A stretch of DNA of 64,000 bases from Myotis daubentonii (lineage: Eukaryota > Chordata > Mammalia > Chiroptera > Vespertilionidae), in the NCBI RefSeq assembly GCF_963259705.1, contig NC_081849.1, positions 63,345,910 through 63,409,909 on the forward strand, given 5' to 3'. The notes beneath the pieces were generated by a model. The model did no database searches, was not told where the DNA came from, and saw only the letters and a list, made by a program, of their open reading frames with translations. Both the position numbers and the translations under genes were made by a program. This document shows, one piece after another, positions 22,206 through 33,090 of the stretch (the stretch's first letter is position 1; the number at the start of each line of letters is the position of its first letter).

Positions 22206-24079
22206 CACAAGGAAGCAGGGAGGACAGTTGGGCCATGAGGCCCAAGCCCTGCTACTCCTTGTTGCTTATGGATTACAGATGTTGAAACCTATGAATAGAA
22301 ACCCTGAGACTTCAGCCCCCCCCCCCTCCTTATTTCCAGACTCAGGGAACCTTTGGGGCAGCAAATGTCAGCTGCCTTTGGAAACATGAGCCACCAAGTG
22401 TGCAAAACACAGAAGCCATGAGAGAGGCCCCTGCCCCGGCCCACGTGGCTTGTTCCTTTAGCCCCTGGGGTTCTCCTTGCTCCTACCACTGGCCAGGCAC
22501 ACTGTCTGGTCAGAGAAACCTGGATGAGAGATATGTCACTGCCCCCATGGCTGCTGAGGAAATTCCAAGGTGCACAAGGTTTGTGGGGAGCGTGGACTTG
22601 CTTAGTCTTAGGCAAGATGGCTGGGCAAGGACTGGAGTTGAACCTACATTCTAAGAAAACACTGAGGCTTCTTTTTCTCGAGCTGGCTGCAGAGGTGGAG
22701 CCCAGGGTGTGGAAGCAGTTTGTAAGCCAAGAGTACCGCACAAATGGAAGGGCCTGCTCTTATTATAAGGGCTTGGGGGCTGCGGTGGGAGAGGATCTGG
22801 CCCCTATAAAGGGTTTTCCCCGTGAACATCAAAGAATCAACAAGGGGGGCTTGGGGAGGAGGACAAAGGTAGACCTTGGAATGTTGGCTCTTCCTCAAAG
22901 GCACTTCCCTATGCATTTTTCTTTGTTGAGAATCAAATCCAGAGACTCCAATGATAATGATTCTCATTTTTATTACTGTTTTATTATTCAGGGTTGGCTC
23001 AGTCTCTCTTCCCCACCAAAGGCATTTGAATGAAGATAAAAAGTTCCAAGTGAATATCTTGATAGAACCAAGCCCTCTCTCTGTAATCAAAGTCTTGGTG
23101 GACAGATGTGGTGCCAGCGCATTCAGCTCTGCCTCCAGGTGTCATTGCAGCGAGGACCGAGGCTGGCCCGGGCTCATGGCACCTGGTGTTTCTGAATGGA
23201 CAGGCAATGGAGAGGGGTCCCTTTTTAGTGTTTCCAGCAGCCTGATTCTGGCTGTGCTCAAAATATTTAAGGGGAAGTTGCCAGAGAAGACAATGTAGTC
23301 GATATTTTCACTAAACCCATTGGAATTAACAATACTGTGGTTGATAAGGTTCTTTCCAGGGACAATGGCTAATGTCCAGTAAGAGAGACAACTATGGTGT
23401 GACACAATATGTCACCACTTGTTGACTGTAAACCCAAACCTGATTCAACTTTAATATAGACTATAGAACCAAGAAAAGCAAATTAAACAGAGAGCATTAG
23501 AAGAAACTAATGTGTTAATAATGATAATGATAATGATAGTGGTAAACTACCAACAATAATAGCTGCTATGACCTCTTTTAGAACAAAGAGGAGAAGCCAA
23601 CATTCGTTGAATGTGCTTGGTGATGGAACAGAGGCATCAGTCTGACCTACAGCACATGCTGCTCAACTTCCTGAAAATTTTAACAAAAATCTTGATGTGT
23701 TTGTAAGGCCTGTATTAACAACTGAGAATGTTGGTCTAAATGTGGAAGAAAGTAAATGTGCTTGCAACAGATTGGGTATTTTCTAGTACAAAGGGGGAAA
23801 AGGTTTCAGTAGATTCAGTGACATCCAAGAAAAAGTGTGTACCATGTTCCATTTCTTCATTTATTAGTAAAGTCTGTGCTATGCACTTTGCAAGCCAGGA
23901 TCACTCTCTGCTAAGAGAGAATGTGATCACGATTGCTCATCTTCTTCTATGTGGCCCTTAATCATGGCCAACTTATGAGACATTTGTCAGAAGTGGAAGC
24001 AAAGAGAGTATCACAAAAATTTTCTTTCCGCTAGGTGGTAAAAATTTGGATATTTGAATAGGCATCAGAGAGATTAACT
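22206..24079. other. Unique sequence with long overlapping frames, no gene called
   Basis: Open frames of 150, 169 and 148 codons lie on opposite strands at 22289-22741, 22524-23033 and 22644-23090. None shows a domain, and they are mutually exclusive. The sequence is free of recognised repeats apart from a short TAATGA run at 23517-23537. Confidence 0.35.
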
Positions 24080-24215
24080 TTGCAAGTCAGTTTCTCCATC
24101 TTTAAAAGAGGGGTGATAATAGTAATAGTATCTTAGAGTTGGTATGAGGGTTAAATGAGTTGATACGGAGAAATTGATGAGAACAGTACCTAGCAAACTG
24201 CAAGTATTTGAGATG
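24080..24215 (+). mobile_element. MIR SINE fragment
   Basis: GCAAGTCAGTTTCTCCATCTTTAAAAG, GAGGGTTAAATGAGTTGATA and CAGTACCTAGCAAACTGCAAG are the MIR core and 3' end. Confidence 0.75.
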
Positions 24216-24224
24216 CAAATGCAC

Positions 24225-24760
24225 ATGAGAAGGCTAAGAACGGGTGCTCAAACTGAGAAGACAGAACAAAAGCAAGAACCAGGGAAAGTTTGAAGGGGAG
24301 CCCAGGGGACAGAGAATCCATATGCTTGGCTGTGCCACAGTGTGTATGAAGTCAAGTGTAGCAGAAGATGAGGCTGACAAGGTGTGTAGGGGCCTGAGCA
24401 TCTGGGCTTCACTCTGCAGGCAGTAGGGACATGGCTTGAGCTATTTTCAGGAAGGTCACTGAAATATTATCAGAATGTGAGTTGGTAGGAGTAGCAGGGA
24501 GGGAGCCAGGAACGCCTGGGAGGACCCTGAGAATCTGGGCGGAGCTTAGTGACAGCCACCCTAGGGCAGTGACCAAAGCATGGAAGTGAAGTCCAACAGT
24601 CCTGGACCTGGTGGAGTTGGGACTGGGTGGTGGGGTGGGTGGAGTGGTCATGGAGAGGGAAGAGACAAGAATAAGGCTGAAGTTTCAAGTCTTGTTGACT
24701 AGGAAGAGTTGGTTTTTAGACAGGTGCCAAAGATGATGGGGACAGTTTGTGATACTATAT
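24225..24760 (-). mobile_element. L2 LINE fragment, antisense
   Basis: Purine-rich text with ACAAGGTGTGTAGGGGCCTG, GACATGGCTTGAGCTATTTTCAG, and GGTTTTTAGACAGGTGCCAA follows the order of the L2 3' half read antisense. The purine-rich frames are not genes. Confidence 0.5.
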
Positions 24761-25192
24761 TGCTTGAAAGTCCCTCAATGAAGGATTCTTTATGAAGCAG
24801 CTTGGAGATGGGTGCTACGATGCTACCTGTCATTTATATTGATGTGAATATTGTCACTCAGATTTCTTTCCAAGCCCTAAACAAGGTCAGCTGTTCTGAG
24901 GAAGTTTTAGCAGGAGATAGAGAAGGCAGCCACGTGACGGGAGAAGGAAGGTGGGGTAGGGGGTGGACAGGGGAGAAGCAGTGCTGGTGGGGTGCTGAAA
25001 GTGAAAAATGGGGGAGAAGAGACGGCCTAGGATAAAGGCACAGAAAGGGAAGTGGGACTATACCATCTTCTGAAAATATCAGCCTTTTATGTTACCAGTA
25101 TATTATTACCAAGTGATATACAGATTAAAATATGGACAATATAAAGAGAAATAATACATACTCCAACCATAGAAAAAAATACTAAGACATTC

Positions 25193-25309
25193 AAGGTGGT
25201 GCAAAAATAGTTGTTCATATGGAAAACAATACAATAACAAATAAACAATAATACAAGAATAAACTGTGTTTTGCATACTCACAAGTGTAAACCTACTTTT
25301 GCCACCCTA
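25193..25309 (-). mobile_element. Mariner-type MITE
   Basis: The ends GGTGGTGCAAAAATAG and CTACTTTTGCCACC are imperfect inverted repeats. The interior AAGAATAAACTGTGTTTTGCAT is the reverse complement of the element at 63.3 kb. Length about 117 bp, with no transposase. Confidence 0.8.
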
Positions 25310-25521
25310 CACCCCCATATGCCTAATTTTAGCAGTGGTGAAATCCTAGATGATTAAAATTGTTTACCCTTTGTTTCCTGAGTTTTTCCCTCATTGAGCA
25401 TGTATTATATGCTTTATGTTTTACACTGTGCTTTACATTTTAATATATGTTTGACAGTGTAAATATTTAATAAATTCTATGAACAGGAAGAAACTGTCCC
25501 TGCCATAAAGAACTCAAAATC

Positions 25522-25524
<3 letters not shown>

Positions 25525-25569
<45 letters not shown>
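25525..25569. repeat. (AC)n microsatellite
   Basis: About 22 uninterrupted AC units. Confidence 0.98.
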
Positions 25570-25571
<2 letters not shown>

Positions 25572-28500
25572 TTATGCTATTGTTTTGTGGCACTTAGAAC
25601 TTATATTCTAATAAAAACAGATGTGCAAACAATATTTTGGCAAGCAACACATTCAAAGATTGGGGACTGCCTGTAGCTGATTACATCGCCAGTGTGTCAG
25701 AACGAGGGTTTTAAGTTCAAAATGCTTGCTAACAGAAATCATTACAATACACAGGCTAGCTTGGAGGGAAATGCTGGCCTAAAATTTGGATACATTTAAA
25801 AGAAAATGTTTCAATGTGTTTATATTCAAACTCAGCCTCAAAGAGGTAACCTTTCAACTTAAGAATCATTTTGGACAACTGTTCTTGAAATTGTCTTGTA
25901 TATAAAAACCAATTGGTCATGACTATTGGAAATACGTTACCTTTTTCTTATAGCCAGAATATGCAGCAAATGAGCGCTCTCTGAGTGATTTGGCCAAAAA
26001 AAAAATTTGATTTTCAGACTATTTTAATATGGGAACTGAACTGTTTTGCTTTTCTTCCTTTCTCTGATTCCTGAGAAAGGTAGATTGCAAATATTTCCTT
26101 CAAGAGGGTTTGAAGATTAAGCCCTCCTTGCCTCTATAAAAGAAGCATTTGGTGTTTATTTGCTGGAGATTTGAGGAAATTGGGGGAACAGTGAAGTGAC
26201 TTGTACATGTAGTAAGTAGATAGAAGCTCCCCTGAATCAGAAACATGTTCCCATAGGGCTCCAATAGGAAGAGATCAGTGGGTCTGGGGAAGGAAGGAGA
26301 GGGGCCCTTCTCCCTGGCAGGGTCCTGGGAGGTGGCAAGTCTCCAAAAGGAATGGCTAGAGATGTAGGGCCATAGGTCTGGGTTTTCCTCAGCTATGGCT
26401 TTGAAGGGACCGAGAAAAAGGGGCCAGTGGTCTTCTCAGAGTGATCATGTTATAAACAAACATCCCCTAGTTTCCCCCCTGCCTTCAAGCCTTGGCCCTT
26501 CTTAAGACCCTAGATCTGGAAATAGCCCAGACTTGGAAAGGAAGCCCTAAGAATGATTGAAGTTACATTTCTGATGTATCCTGGCAGAGTAGGAGACGGA
26601 ACTGAAATGAGAAAGCATCTCAGATAATATTCCATCTGAGCTTGAGGACTGAGAGTCAAAATCCAGTGCAATATTGAATAAAGGGATGACCCAATGATTT
26701 CCAGTCTGGGATGTGCACACAATTTACAATGATCCAAAAGAGCTCACGTGTGGTGTGCCTGCTCAGACGCCACGTTAGTCGGAGGCAATCATTCCAGGAT
26801 GGTTGGCCATGGAAGGCTCACAACAGAGATTCTTTCTGGGAAACACCCCCTGTCTAAGGAGGCAGCCTTGCCCTCTTCCTAGAGGTAGCTTGAGTCTAAA
26901 GATGAATTGATGCAGAGATACAAAGACCCAGCCCTTTGCCTCAACTTGTGACAACTCTGAAGGGCCATCTCAGCTTCAGAGCTCCAAGTGGGATCAGCTG
27001 AGGCCTCTCAACTTCTTCTCCTGCCCAATCTTGCTCCCCTCTCTTCCTTGCAGATGTCGATCTCAAGTGTGTTCCCCAGTGACGTTCCTGTACACCAGTC
27101 TCTGTCTCAGAGTCTGAAGGTGTCTCCAGGAAATGTGACAACAGGCTGCCTTACACCTTTCCCATTAAACAAATACAATAATTTTAATTCTTCCCAAAGA
27201 CAGATACCTCTTTACATCCACACATTGTGGTGCCTTCTGTATTTATTTCATAGAAGTGGATTTGAACATGACTTTTTCTTCATTGAGAGGAATTTTTTGA
27301 TCATCTTAAGAATTAAGAATTCAGACAAAAGTAAAAATTGTGGGGCCACTCCAGAACGTCCTTCTCTTATTGGGCCCCAGCCAGATTTGCTCATTTTCAA
27401 CACATGCCAGAAGCTCTTTTTAACACATGTTCATTGCCATTGATAAAACAAACGCCAACTCCAAGGAAATGTAATATTCAAATAAACGAATAAAATGCTG
27501 ATTTATAACATTTTAAAATCTCCCTATAGATCAAAAGGGGTCATCTTTTCATCAGAGGTTCTCTGAGGTCAGTGTGGTGCTCTCTCCCATCACTCTGGGC
27601 CGATGTGGAGCCTGTCTTTCCCATTGTTCAAGCCACTAGGAGGAAAACAGGAAAATGGAAGACGGGAAGTAGTCTGCAGTCGCGTGTTTGTGATTCTGTA
27701 TAGCTAAATGCTAACGCTGTTCTTCACATTCCCATTTCCTTCTTTCTTGGAAAGATGTGTCCATAGGGGTGGTGGCAGCGGGGTCTGTTTTCTTTATAGA
27801 ACTGTTGTTGGGTCATCTCTTCATCACTATTAACCAGGGATGCAGATTAAGAGAAAAAAATAATGGCCAACATAGGAAATTTCTTGTAGTTAATATTTTC
27901 CAAAAGAATGCGTCATGTTAAACATTTAAATAGTGCATCGATATAGCCCTCAACAGTTATTACTAAGATTGGTAAAAAAAATAATCCTAGTGCTCAACTA
28001 AGTTTGTAAAGTTACACATTGAACCTCTAAAATATTAAATGTAGAGATCAGATCGAGAATCAGTAGAGATGGGTCTGAGAAGAGGCAGGAGGACTGGGGA
28101 ACATATTTTTTCTTTAAACTGAAAGATCTGAACATAACTGAAAAAATATAAAGATTTTTTTTCTCCTACAAAAAGCAAGATTTCAGTGCGTGCTCTGTAT
28201 TTTGTCCGTCCACATTTGGATTAAGATAATTAAATATAATAAAAGATGACACATGGCCTCTTTAGGACAACTGTGTATGAATTGTAAGAAGAGGGGCCCA
28301 GATTTTTGATTGAGGCAACTAAATCCCAGTCTGATTTGGCCTAGACCAAGATTTATGATTTTAAATTATTTGCTCAGGCAAAACCAGCAAATTACCCTTA
28401 TTAGTCACCTTACTGGCATCACCAACTACATACCATTTCCCACTTCTACCCAAAGTATCTGTGCAACTACCAAGGGCTTAAAAGTCGTGGGGAGTCAGGG

Positions 28501-28645
28501 TTGCTTGAATGCTACTGTTCAGCCTCCCAGGGACATTGGACCAGAGACAGGATACTAATTTGACAAGAGTGTTAAATCCAGTGCTTCCTGACTATAGGAA
28601 CGGGGTGTGGGGAATGAGTAAACCCATTCAGTTTGGGGACTCTTA
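25570..28645. other. Unique sequence, no gene seen
   Basis: About 3 kb without a young transposon. Frames such as 26988-27443 (151 codons) carry no family motif and cross ordinary AT-rich sequence. Some diverged L1 or MER material may be present but could not be named. Confidence 0.35.
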
Positions 28646-28893
28646 GGGCCTGAAATGTGTCCCCCCAAATTCAGCTGTTGTAACCCTCCATGTGGAATAG
28701 GACTGATGTCCTTGTAAGAGGAGGAAGGGACACACAGAGGAAAGGCCATATGCAGACGCAGGGAAAGGAGAGAGCTCCCCAGAAACCAACCCTGTTGGAA
28801 CACGGACTTCCCGCCCCAGATGTGTGAAAAAATGAAATTCTGCTTTTTCAGCCACTCTGTCTTTGGTATTTTGTTATGCAGCTAATACAGAGA
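28646..28893 (+). mobile_element. MLT1 (MaLR) solo LTR, old
   Basis: GAAATGTGTCCCCCCAAATTCA, GACTGATGTCCTTGTAAGAGG, ACACAGAGGAAAGGCCATATG, CAGAAACCAACCCTG, and TTTGGTATTTTGTTATGCAGC are in the order of MLT1 LTRs. The upstream part is shortened. No internal retroviral sequence follows. Confidence 0.75.
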
Positions 28894-29105
28894 CATTGGT
28901 TATAAGTTCCGGAAGACTGTCAATTTACTAGGATGGCTTTGATGAATCAATATAAGAATAATGTCACCATCTATTGTGCCTTTTATTTGCTGCCAGTTAA
29001 AGGCTTGTGGTGTTTGAATGCTCATTTCTTTGTTAGGTTTCTGCTCATCACTCTTGGGTTGAGCCACTCAGATGTTAGCTGAGTTATGTTAAAACCAATA
29101 TTAAG

Positions 29106-29333
29106 CCCTAACCAGTTTGGCTCAGTGGATAGAGTGTTGGCTTACGGACTCAAGGGTCCCAGGTTCGATTCCGGTCAAGGGCATGTACCTTGGTTGTGGG
29201 CAAATCCCCAGTAGGGAGTGTGCAGGAGACAGATGATCGATGTTTCTCTCTCATTGATGTTTCTAACTCTCTATCCCTCTCCCTTCCTCTCTGTAAAAAA
29301 TCAATAAAATATTAAAAATAAATAAAAAATAAA
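29106..29333 (+). mobile_element. Ves SINE, full length, 15-bp TSD
   Basis: A complete tRNA-like head (CCCTAACCAGTTTGGCTCAG), box B-like GGTTCGATTCC, GATGTTTCTAACTCTCTATCC centre and an AT-rich tail of AAATAAATAAAAAATAAAA. The target duplication AAAACCAATATTAAG is perfect at 29091-29105 and 29334-29348. Confidence 0.97.
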
Positions 29334-29739
29334 AAAACCAATATTAAGTAAAATAACAATATTTTTCCAAATAATTTTAATTTTTCCATTAGTTAAGTGA
29401 CATTTTTATTTAAGAAAACCTGGAAACTTGTTTAAAAATATAGAAAGAAGAATTACTTCTAGATAATCATCTTCAAAATATATTGGACATGATTATCACC
29501 ATGCCTATAAAATCCTATTCTACTCTTCTCATTTTTATCTTACACCATAGAAAAAATTTACATTATTTCAAAACATTGGCAGACACCAGTTGCAATGATT
29601 ATGTTTTATTGTATCACTAGAGGCCCGGTGCATGAAACTCATGCACTGGAGCGGAGGTGTGTCCCTCAGCCCAGCCTGCACCCTCTCCAATCTGGGACCC
29701 CTCAGACATCCCTCTCACAATCTGTGACTGCTGGCTCCT

Positions 29740-30050
29740 AACCGCTCGCCTGCCTGCCTGCCTGATTGTCCCTAACCGCTTCTGCCTGCCAGCCTGATCA
29801 CCCCCTAACCACTCCCTGCTAGCCTGATTGATGCCTAACTGCTCCCCTGCTAGCCCCATTGCCCCCAGCTGCCCTTTCCTGCAGGCCTGATTGTCCCCAA
29901 CTGCCCTTTCCTGCAGGCCTGGTTGCCCCCAACTGCCCTCCCCTTCCAGCCTGGTCACCCCCAACTGCCCTCTCCTGCTGGCCTGGTTGCCTCTAACTGC
30001 CCTCCCCTGCTGGCCTGATTGCCCACAACTGCCCTCCCCTGCCCATCTTG
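29740..30050. repeat. Degenerate ~32-bp minisatellite in HeliBat
   Basis: About nine units share CAACTGCCCT(C/T)(C/T)CCTG followed by (C/G)(A/T)GGCCTG(G/A)TTG. Neighbouring units differ at several positions, and the unit period is about 30-33 bases. The variable number of such units is a common property of HeliBat cores. Confidence 0.88.
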
Positions 30051-30111
30051 TGGCGGCCATCTTGTGTGAGGGCATGATGGTCAATTTGCATATTACCTCT
30101 TTATTATATAG

Positions 30112-30345
30112 CAGTGATGGCTAACCTTTTGAGCTTGGTGTGTCAGCATTTTGAAAAACCCTAACTTAACTCTGGTGCCTTGTCACGTATAGAAATTTTT
30201 TGATATTTGCAACCATAGTAAAACAAACACTTATATTTTTGGTATTTATTTTATATATTTAAATGCCATTTAACAAAGAAACATCAACCAAAAAATGAGT
30301 TCGCGTGTCACCTCTGACATGCGTGTCATAGGTTCGCCATCACTG
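30112..30345 (-). mobile_element. nhAT MITE nested in HeliBat, perfect 8-bp TSD
   Basis: Inverted ends CAGTGATGGCTAACC and GGTTCGCCATCACTG with the family interior in reverse orientation. The 8-base duplication TTATATAG is exact at 30104-30111 and 30346-30353. The target lies within the conserved 5' end of the helitron (TCCTATATAATAAAG), so this nhAT is younger than the HeliBat. Confidence 0.97.
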
Positions 30346-30575
30346 TTATATAGGATAATTTATGCCCCTTTTGCCATTTTTCAATATCATAGGCAACTCT
30401 GTGGTGATTTCTTCATGCACAAAGTCCTTGCAGTATTTAGAATTATTCTGTAGGATATATCCTCAGAACTGGGTTTACTAAGACAAAGGTTATGACCCTT
30501 TGAAAGACTTTTGTTATCCTTTGCCAAATGGCTCTCCAGGAGTTGTAAGATGTGGGCATCCACTAACAAAGTGTT

Positions 30576-31079
30576 TCTCTGAAATGAAATGATGCTTTCA
30601 TTTGTTTTCCTCCCAGTGCATATGGATGGTATTTTTCCCTTTTCATTTTTCCCCCCATTGACCTCCTATATTATCTAATTATCCCTCCACTAGGGCACTC
30701 CTTTGGGCAAAGGCATAGCATTCATAAATGTCCTCTTCAAAAAAGCAAGAACATTCCCTAGGAATCCTCATCACGCATTGGCACAGACCAGCTCATTTGT
30801 TTTCTGAGCAGATGGAGTACAAGTGGCCCAGGTTTTGACTGGGAGGCAGGGGAGAGAGCGAGAGAGGAGGAAGGGTCTGGGTCCTGCGTTGTCATCTGAA
30901 GGGGCGGTGCAGGGGGTGGTGCAGTGGGTCCTGGGTAAGTGGGAGAGTGAAAAATGGATTCTGAAATATCAAGTTTGAAAAGACATCAAAAGAGCTGATG
31001 TAACCTTTATGACAGTCTCAGTCCAGAACAGATCTGTCCCTAAGACGCACGAGGAGGTAGTGCAGTTAAAGAAGCTCTT
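30576..31079. other. Unique sequence
   Basis: No gene or repeat recognised. Confidence 0.35.
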
Positions 31080-31185
31080 TTAGAGGGAGGCAGCTGAACT
31101 TGGAGTTCTCATGCCATTGCCTGCTAATTGGGAGCCGTGGAGCAAGTCACTTCATCTCTGCTCCTCAGTTTCCTCATAGGTAGAA
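31080..31185 (+). mobile_element. MIR SINE fragment
   Basis: GGAGCCGTGGAGCAAGTCACTTCATCTCTG followed by CTCAGTTTCCTCATAGGTAGAAG is the MIR core. Confidence 0.65.
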
Positions 31186-31699
31186 GGGATTAAAAAAGAA
31201 AAAAAGTACACACCCAGCCCTTCTTATAATGCTGGGAATCAAGTTCAAACTCGGTCATTAATATTCAGGTGCACCGTGCCTAGGACATGGGGTGTAGGGC
31301 GTCTGTGATCATGAAACCATAGGAAATGATGGGAGAGAAAGTCCTCTGTAAGCTTTGCAGGGTGGTGGGGAAACATAAGACGCTCTCACCCATCCTCAGC
31401 TCAGTATTACACATCAGTCAGAACCACTGAAGACAGCGGTTTTCAGTAAACTGTTCTGTTTTCTTTAGTTAAGAAGCAATCCCCAAATTCTTCCACCAGC
31501 AATAATCTGGTTTCCTTGTGATGAGAATAATTTTAATTACAAGAAAGTCCTACTGTGCCTGAATATTTTCTTTCTTGTTTTTTTTTTAATCAAAAACTCA
31601 TATATTCAAATGAACTACTAAAGCAAAAAAAAAAAAAATCTCCTGATAAATTAACAATAATTAAGTTTAATCAGATAGTGTGATCCCTGGTTGTGTGTG
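31186..31699. other. Unique sequence
   Basis: No gene recognised. T- and A-runs at about 31578 and 31627 are the only simple features. Confidence 0.35.
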
Positions 31700-31862
31700 T
31701 CTGTGTTTAAGCTTTCCCACAATTATGGAAGTTATGCATATACAATTTAAAAAGTACCAGAAAGTATTAAGAACCAATATCACATCTCCCAAAGGCAACC
31801 ATCATTAATAACTGTGGTTACTTCCTTCCAGTATTTTCTCTATTCGGTTTTAAATAATCAGT
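31700..31862 (-). mobile_element. Old L1M 3' UTR fragment, antisense
   Basis: CAATTTAAAAAGTACCAGAAAG, CACATCTCCCAAAGGCAACC, and ACTTCCTTCCAGTATTTTCTC match old L1M 3' UTR text read antisense. Confidence 0.6.
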
Positions 31863-31904
31863 TTGGTCTTTAGGCAACATAGTGAAATAGAGATAGTATT
31901 TTAT

Positions 31905-31980
31905 TTTGGAGTCTGTGCCGTCTGGGAGCTATGCCATCTGGGAGTTATGCCATCTGGGAGTTATGCCATCTTAGGATGTT
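31905..31980 (+). repeat. Short tandem repeat, GCCATCTGGGAGTTAT
   Basis: Four or five imperfect ~17-base units of the type GCC(A/G)TCTGGGAG(C/T)TAT lie before a MIR-like block. Unit copies at 31924, 31941 and 31958 differ by one or two bases. Confidence 0.75.
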
Positions 31981-32070
31981 ACTTGGTTTCTCTGAGCCTC
32001 ACTTTCCTCATCCATAAAATGGAGCCAGTGATACCTGCTTTCCAAGTCAGGATTCGTCAAAAATAATACC
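31975..32070 (+). mobile_element. MIR SINE fragment
   Basis: GGTTTCTCTGAGCCTCACTTTCC and TCATCCATAAAATGGAGCCAG are MIR core motifs. Confidence 0.7.
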
Positions 32071-32524
32071 CACTGGTCGGTTCGTAGGAACTGCAGTACA
32101 CAAAAAACAATAGGCCATCGCAGAAAACAAGCTAGAGTTTCAATTATTTATAAGCCATGTAGTAAATAATTTTTGCATGTAATAGAGAACAGTGCTCGCG
32201 CACATAACTAGCAAATGTGCACAGGGGGTGCTTTGTAAGCAATGGTAATTCTATTGTGAACGTTCAATAACACCATCAGTTCTGGGAGGGCCGTCACCTT
32301 GCTGGACTGCTGGGGTCAGAGGCTCAGCTGTCTTCCCCTCAGGAGGCGGTGGTCTGACAGTGAGCGATATCACGCTGTCAGTGCTCAGGGCGTATTGGAA
32401 ACATAAATTTCATTTGTATAAGATTTATCCTCTGCTTCCTTCTAAAACAATTAAAGGGTACAGATGTCCCAATACAATTTAAAGTAAGGCACAGAGGAAT
32501 GAAATGGAATAGAAACATTCTCCT
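32071..32524. other. Unique sequence
   Basis: No gene or repeat recognised. Confidence 0.35.
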
Positions 32525-32610
32525 GATTTTAGTGTTTATTGAGCACCTACTATGTGCTGGGAGCATTCTATGGGGAACTACAGGAAGGGAGCTCCCAGGT
32601 GAGGAACCAG
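32525..32610 (-). mobile_element. MIR/L2 end fragment
   Basis: GTGTTTATTGAGCACCTACTATGTGCTGG is the shared MIR/L2 terminus read in reverse. Confidence 0.6.
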
Positions 32611-32879
32611 ATTTTCAGTGTGACCTGAAGAGCCCCTGTATAGAATCACCCAGGGTGCTTCCACAAAGTGGAAAAAAAAAAAAGATTGCTTATCCCCTGC
32701 CTGGGGTCCCTCCTCATGCAGAACGCCTGGGAGTCTCCACCATTCACCACCTCTCTGCCTGCTGGGCATGCGTGCTGGGGTTTGAGAACTTGCAGAGAGG
32801 ACACAGGCTTAGCAACGACTAATTCTGCAGTCAGGTTCATGTCATCATCAACTCAGCAGAAGCTGGGAGGTCAAGAGTG

Positions 32880-33090
32880 GGGACTTAGGAACCAACAGAC
32901 CTGAATGCAATTGCTGACTCGGGGGGAATCTGCTGGAGCCTGCCAACCTCTGGGCCTCAGTTTTATCTGTGCAAAGGGTCTAATGTTGGCCACCCCAGGG
33001 TGGTGTTGCCTTAAATGAGAAGACTGTTCTGTCGGAAAAGGCTTAATGCACTGCCTCATTGACAGGAGGTACTTGAAAAGTGGTAGCCAT
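32880..33090 (+). mobile_element. MIR SINE
   Basis: ACAGACCTGAATGCAATTGCTG, CTGGGCCTCAGTTTTATCTGTG, and CTTAATGCACTGCCTCATTGACAGG represent the length of a MIR with moderate divergence. Confidence 0.7.

Larger units (their letters stand above)
29617..30355 (-). mobile_element. HeliBat-type helitron with minisatellite core
   Basis: On the minus strand it starts TCCTATATAATAAAGAGG and its 3' end is GCATGAGTTTCATGCACC (imperfect hairpin) followed by GGGCCTCTAG. Flanks are A (29616) and T (30356). The core, about 29740-30050, is a degenerate ~32-base tandem repeat. The 155-codon minus-strand frame inside is only this repeat translated. An nhAT with perfect 8-base duplication is inserted near the 5' end of the element. 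Confidence 0.93.
29440..30575 (-). mobile_element. Old L1M 3' UTR, antisense, split by HeliBat and nhAT
   Basis: The left piece (CACCATGCCTATAAAATCC) and the right piece (GAATTATTCTGTAGGATATATCC, then ATCCTTTGCCAAATGGCTCTCC) are the order of an L1M 3' UTR read antisense. The helitron at 29617-30355 lies between them. Confidence 0.6.

Noticed and set aside
22289..23090. Long overlapping open frames of 148-169 codons on both strands
   Set aside because: Mutually overlapping, no domain, no splice-site or codon-pattern support; expected by chance in moderately GC-rich sequence.
29106..29190. tRNA-like sequence with box A/B motifs
   Set aside because: It is the head of a Ves SINE, followed by the SINE body and tail and flanked by a target duplication; not a tRNA gene.
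29617..30084. 155-codon minus-strand frame
   Set aside because: It is the HeliBat minisatellite and terminus translated, giving only repetitive text.
31905..31975. Regular short repeats considered as a CRISPR-like array
   Set aside because: Units are directly adjacent without spacers; the genome is mammalian, so it is a simple tandem repeat.
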